A stretch of 64,000 nucleotides of DNA from the NCBI GenBank assembly GCA_031399165.1, contig JANNOO010000007.1, forward strand, positions 124,001 to 188,000, read 5' to 3'. Under the pieces are notes generated by a model. That model did no database searches, was not told where the DNA came from, and saw nothing but the letters and a program-made list of their open reading frames with translations. This DNA comes from JAKFWI01 sp031399165. GTDB taxonomy: Bacteria; Pseudomonadota; Alphaproteobacteria; Caulobacterales; Aquidulcibacteraceae. The first letter of the stretch is position 1. Every line of letters begins with the position of its first letter. The translations under genes and the position numbers were made by a program. This document shows positions 61,373 to 64,000 of the stretch, one piece after another.

Positions 61373-62920
61373 TTGACGCTGCACGTCACACCTTTGCCGA
61401 CGCCGAAAGTTGCGCCCGCGCCGGAGCCGGCATGGACTGCGCCGCCGCCCCCCATGCCTGCGCCCCTTGCAGACGCGCGGCCGCAGGACAGAGCCGCACG
61501 CAAAGTATCCTTGCTGCCGAAATTCCTCACCGGCTCGTTGTCGGCGCGGGTTTCCGGGGTGATCGCGCTTTTCGCCGTAATCGGTGAAATCGCCATCATG
61601 GCGCCCACACTGGCTTCGTTTCAGCATAGCTGGCTGCAGGATCGCGTGAACGCCGCGCAGATCGCGGCGCTGGCGTTGGAGGCGGCGCCGGATCAGGCGA
61701 TTACGGAATCGCTGCGCCACGAATTGCTCGAAAACGCCGGCGTTCGCCGCGTGGCGCTCAAGCGCGATGGCGCGCGTGAGCTGCGCCTTGATGTGATGAG
61801 CGAGGCGGATGCGATGCCGGTCGTGCGGACGATCGATCTGCGCGATTTCGGTATTCTCCCTTCAACGATCTCGGCGGTGCAAGCGCTGCTCGCGCCGCCT
61901 GATCGCATGCTTGTCGTTCTGGCACAGCCGCGCTTCGAAAGCGGCGAGTTCATCGAAATTGTCATTCCGGAAGAGCCGCTGAAGCGTGATTTGCGCGCCT
62001 ACACGGTGCGCGTGCTGCTGATCTCGTTCGCCGCGGTGCTTGTGTTCGCGCTGATGATTTATTTCACGCTCACGGCCACGCTGGTGCGTCCAATGCGCCG
62101 CCTTACCCAGCACCTCAGCAATTTCAGTCAGCACCCGGAAGATGCGTCGCGGGCCATCAGCCTCAGCGGCCGCGACGATGAAATTGGCCGCGCCGAGGAA
62201 GCCGTCGCGGGGCTGGAGGAAAAGGTTCGCTTCTCCCTGCGCCAGCGCGCCCGTCTTGCAGGGCTGGGCGCGGCGGTGGCGAAGCTGGCGCATGACCTGC
62301 GAAATTCGATCGCTACGGCGCAATTGGTGACAGAGCGGCTTTCAGCGTCGGCCGATCCGCAGGTGCGGCAGATCGCGCCCCGGCTGGAGCGCGTGATCGC
62401 GCGCGCGGGAGGCCTTGCCGAAGCGGCGCTGCGCTACGGACGCGCCGAGGAGCCTACGCCCCTGCTGCAACGCGTGATGCTGGCCCCTGTGCTCGATGAG
62501 GCGGCGGCCGACGCGCTTGCGCCTTATCCAACCGCCGAATGGCGCAACGATGCGCCCGAGCATCTAGCGGTGTTCGCCGACGCCGAGCACGTCAACCGCA
62601 TCGCCACGAACCTTATCCGCAACGCGGCTCAGGCCTGCGCCAACGCCGGGAGGCCGGTGCGCATTAGAGCGCGTACGCGGGTTGTTCATGACATTACGGT
62701 CGTTGAGATATGCGATACTGGTCCTGGCGTTCCTGAAGCGGCGCGCGGCAAATTGTTTGAGCCTTTCGCCGCTAGCACGCGGGCGGGAGGCACGGGGCTG
62801 GGCCTCGCGATTGCGCGCGAACTGGCCAACGCGATGGGCGGCGATGTGGCGCTGGCCGATTCAGGGCCGAACGGTTCGATCTTCGCCATCACCCTGCGCA
62901 ACGCCGCCCGGAGCGAGTAG
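61373..62920 (+). CDS. orphan membrane-bound sensor histidine kinase
   Basis: 515-residue kinase. A proline-rich N-terminal tail precedes the first helix (about 59-80), a periplasmic sensor region (to about 205), a second helix (about 210-230), a HAMP linker (VRPMRRLTQHLSNFS) and the catalytic part: phospho-acceptor His307 in AKLAHDLRNSIATAQL, N box NRIATNLIRNAAQAC, G1 DTGPGVP, and GGTGLGLAIARELANAMGG. TTG at 61373 is the apparent start. No response regulator gene is adjacent, so its partner is unknown. Its last 60 bases overlap the convergent ggt gene. Confidence 0.88.
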   Translation: MTLHVTPLPTPKVAPAPEPAWTAPPPPMPAPLADARPQDRAARKVSLLPKFLTGSLSARVSGVIALFAVIGEIAIMAPTLASFQHSWLQDRVNAAQIAALALEAAPDQAITESLRHELLENAGVRRVALKRDGARELRLDVMSEADAMPVVRTIDLRDFGILPSTISAVQALLAPPDRMLVVLAQPRFESGEFIEIVIPEEPLKRDLRAYTVRVLLISFAAVLVFALMIYFTLTATLVRPMRRLTQHLSNFSQHPEDASRAISLSGRDDEIGRAEEAVAGLEEKVRFSLRQRARLAGLGAAVAKLAHDLRNSIATAQLVTERLSASADPQVRQIAPRLERVIARAGGLAEAALRYGRAEEPTPLLQRVMLAPVLDEAAADALAPYPTAEWRNDAPEHLAVFADAEHVNRIATNLIRNAAQACANAGRPVRIRARTRVVHDITVVEICDTGPGVPEAARGKLFEPFAASTRAGGTGLGLAIARELANAMGGDVALADSGPNGSIFAITLRNAARSE

Positions 62921-64000
62921 GCGCGCTACGCCTTCCCGGCGCGGATCAGCGCCGCCTTCAAGGTTAGCGCCATTGGCGCGGATGCCATGCAAGCCGCTAG
63001 CTTCGCCCCCGCTTGCCCGCAGCGTCCAGCCGCGCGTGGTGAGCGCCTTATTCAGCGCATCCGGAAATCTGCCCGCTTCTATGCGAACGGTTTCGCCATT
63101 GGCGATGACATTCGGTTGCTCGATCGCGGCCTGCATCGAGAGCTTCCAGTCGATCACGCCAATGACGGTCTTGGCGACGTAGGCGATTATCGAATTGCCG
63201 CCGGGAGAACCAATAGCCGCGTAGAAATTTTCGTCCTTGTCCAGAACGATAGTGGGAGACATCGAGGAGCGCGGCTTTTTGCCGGGGGCGACGGCGTTGG
63301 CGACGGGTTTGCCGTTGCGCGTCGGCGCTAACGCGAAATCCGTGAGCTGATTGTTCAGGAAGAACCCCCCGGCCATGCGTTTCGATCCGAAGGCCGATTC
63401 AACTGAAGCCGTAAGCGCCACCACATTGCCGGCGCCATCGACGATCGAAAGGTGCGTCGTGCCGTTCTCGGGGCGATCGCTTGGCGCGGCCCAGCGATCG
63501 ATCAGCGACGGCCCACCTGTGACGAGCGAGGGATCGCCTGGCGCGATGAACGCGGGGGCTTTGCCAAGATCAATCAGCTTGGCGCGCTCAGCGATATAGC
63601 GCGGATCGACAAGCCCGCTGACCGGCACTGGAACGGCGCTATCGTCCGCCAGATAAAAATCGCGGTCAGCATAAGCGATGCGGCTGGCCCATAAAAAGGC
63701 TGACCAATCGTCAACGTCGCCAGGTCCGATCGGCAAAGGCCGCGCGGCTGCGAACAAGCCAAGCAGATCAATTACCGCCACACCGCCCGAACTCGGCGGC
63801 GGCGCGCCGCACACTTTGTAAGTCCTGTAAGCCCCGCAAACCGCGGCGCGGCGGACAGGCTTTACGTTTCGCAGATCGGCCAGCGTGAGCGCGCCGGGCA
63901 GGGGATCGGCATGCACGGCTTTGAGTATCGCCTGCGCGATCGGCCCTTGCTGCAGCGCCTTGGGACCATCTTTCGCGAGCGCGCGCATCGTTGCGGCGTA
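62861..64000 (-). CDS. ggt: gamma-glutamyltransferase (C-terminal part, runs off right edge)
   Basis: Periplasmic enzyme that hydrolyses or transfers gamma-glutamyl groups of glutathione. The visible ~379 residues include GAPPPSSGGVAVIDLLGL, the autocleavage/nucleophile site ENGTTHLSIVDGAGNVVALTASVESAFGS, GKKPRSSMSPTIVLD, AAIGSPGGNSII and HGIRANG. The family normally ends near ADPRREGVA; here reading continues for about 20 residues (LLAPGGVAQGDGEDRTVRP) in sequence antisense to the kinase, suggesting loss of an original stop. The N-terminal part lies beyond base 64000. Confidence 0.9.
   Translation of the reverse strand, partial: YAATMRALAKDGPKALQQGPIAQAILKAVHADPLPGALTLADLRNVKPVRRAAVCGAYRTYKVCGAPPPSSGGVAVIDLLGLFAAARPLPIGPGDVDDWSAFLWASRIAYADRDFYLADDSAVPVPVSGLVDPRYIAERAKLIDLGKAPAFIAPGDPSLVTGGPSLIDRWAAPSDRPENGTTHLSIVDGAGNVVALTASVESAFGSKRMAGGFFLNNQLTDFALAPTRNGKPVANAVAPGKKPRSSMSPTIVLDKDENFYAAIGSPGGNSIIAYVAKTVIGVIDWKLSMQAAIEQPNVIANGETVRIEAGRFPDALNKALTTRGWTLRASGGEASGLHGIRANGANLEGGADPRREGVARLLAPGGVAQGDGEDRTVRP

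Overview
The window is GC-rich, gene-dense chromosomal DNA from an alphaproteobacterium, most likely of the Caulobacterales/Hyphomonadaceae type. This rests on the polar-organizing protein gene popZ lying next to valS, tolC and pcm, on a TTAA-N7-TTAA site matching the CtrA consensus, on the classic alphaproteobacterial order rpoZ-rsh-pyrE-pdxJ-acpS-lepB-rnc-era-recO-parC, on a short DUF2497/PopZ protein, and on a sphingomonad/caulobacter-style TonB receptor. No plasmid, phage or CRISPR signature was seen.

Layout. 1-10.7 kb: housekeeping genes (dGTPase fragment, ErpA-type Fe-S protein, exonuclease III, IlvD, ValS, PopZ, a TolC-type channel, Pcm), mostly on the minus strand. 10.8-12.6 kb: tRNA-Cys, a TetR gene, a 580-base intergenic stretch with a CtrA-like box followed by a strong terminator (candidate small RNA), tRNA-Asn and an XRE regulator. 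12.8-20.8 kb: sulfate activation (cysD, cysNC), two receiver-domain proteins, a beta-hydroxyacid dehydrogenase, a flavin reductase, motB and the N-end-rule leucyltransferase bpt. 20.8-33 kb: M48 protease/LemA, then a long minus-strand run from rpoZ down to parC, into which a DUF433/DUF5615 toxin-antitoxin pair has been inserted between era and recO.

33.1-40.5 kb is accessory: an IS30-family element just upstream of rpoZ, then a compact island made of a TonB-dependent receptor, two tyrosine-phosphatase-like (CX5R) enzymes and a regulator with two TetR DNA-binding domains in one chain, with two copies of a TATGTACAGT operator-like element in the divergent promoter region. 40.8-51.4 kb is one apparent operon on the plus strand: TetR regulator, HlyD adaptor, double-ATPase ABC protein, two ABC-2 permeases, a NodT-type outer-membrane lipoprotein, an LpxR-like lipid A deacylase, a DUF2141 secreted protein, a phosphotransacetylase and an acetate kinase. 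Nearly every junction is an ATGA-type overlap, so export and acetyl-phosphate/acyl-phosphate metabolism seem to be expressed together.

51.5-64 kb: tRNA-Ser, a lipoprotein, an unknown polytopic membrane protein, a cupin, dapD, a pyrimidine nucleotidase, a DUF1036 protein, argB, engB, yidC, rnpA, rpmH (the usual alphaproteobacterial group), an orphan histidine kinase, and a gamma-glutamyltransferase that runs off the right edge. The rnpA gene has no usual start codon at its expected position, and ggt appears to have lost its ancestral stop. All functional calls come from reading motifs and gene order; no database search was run.
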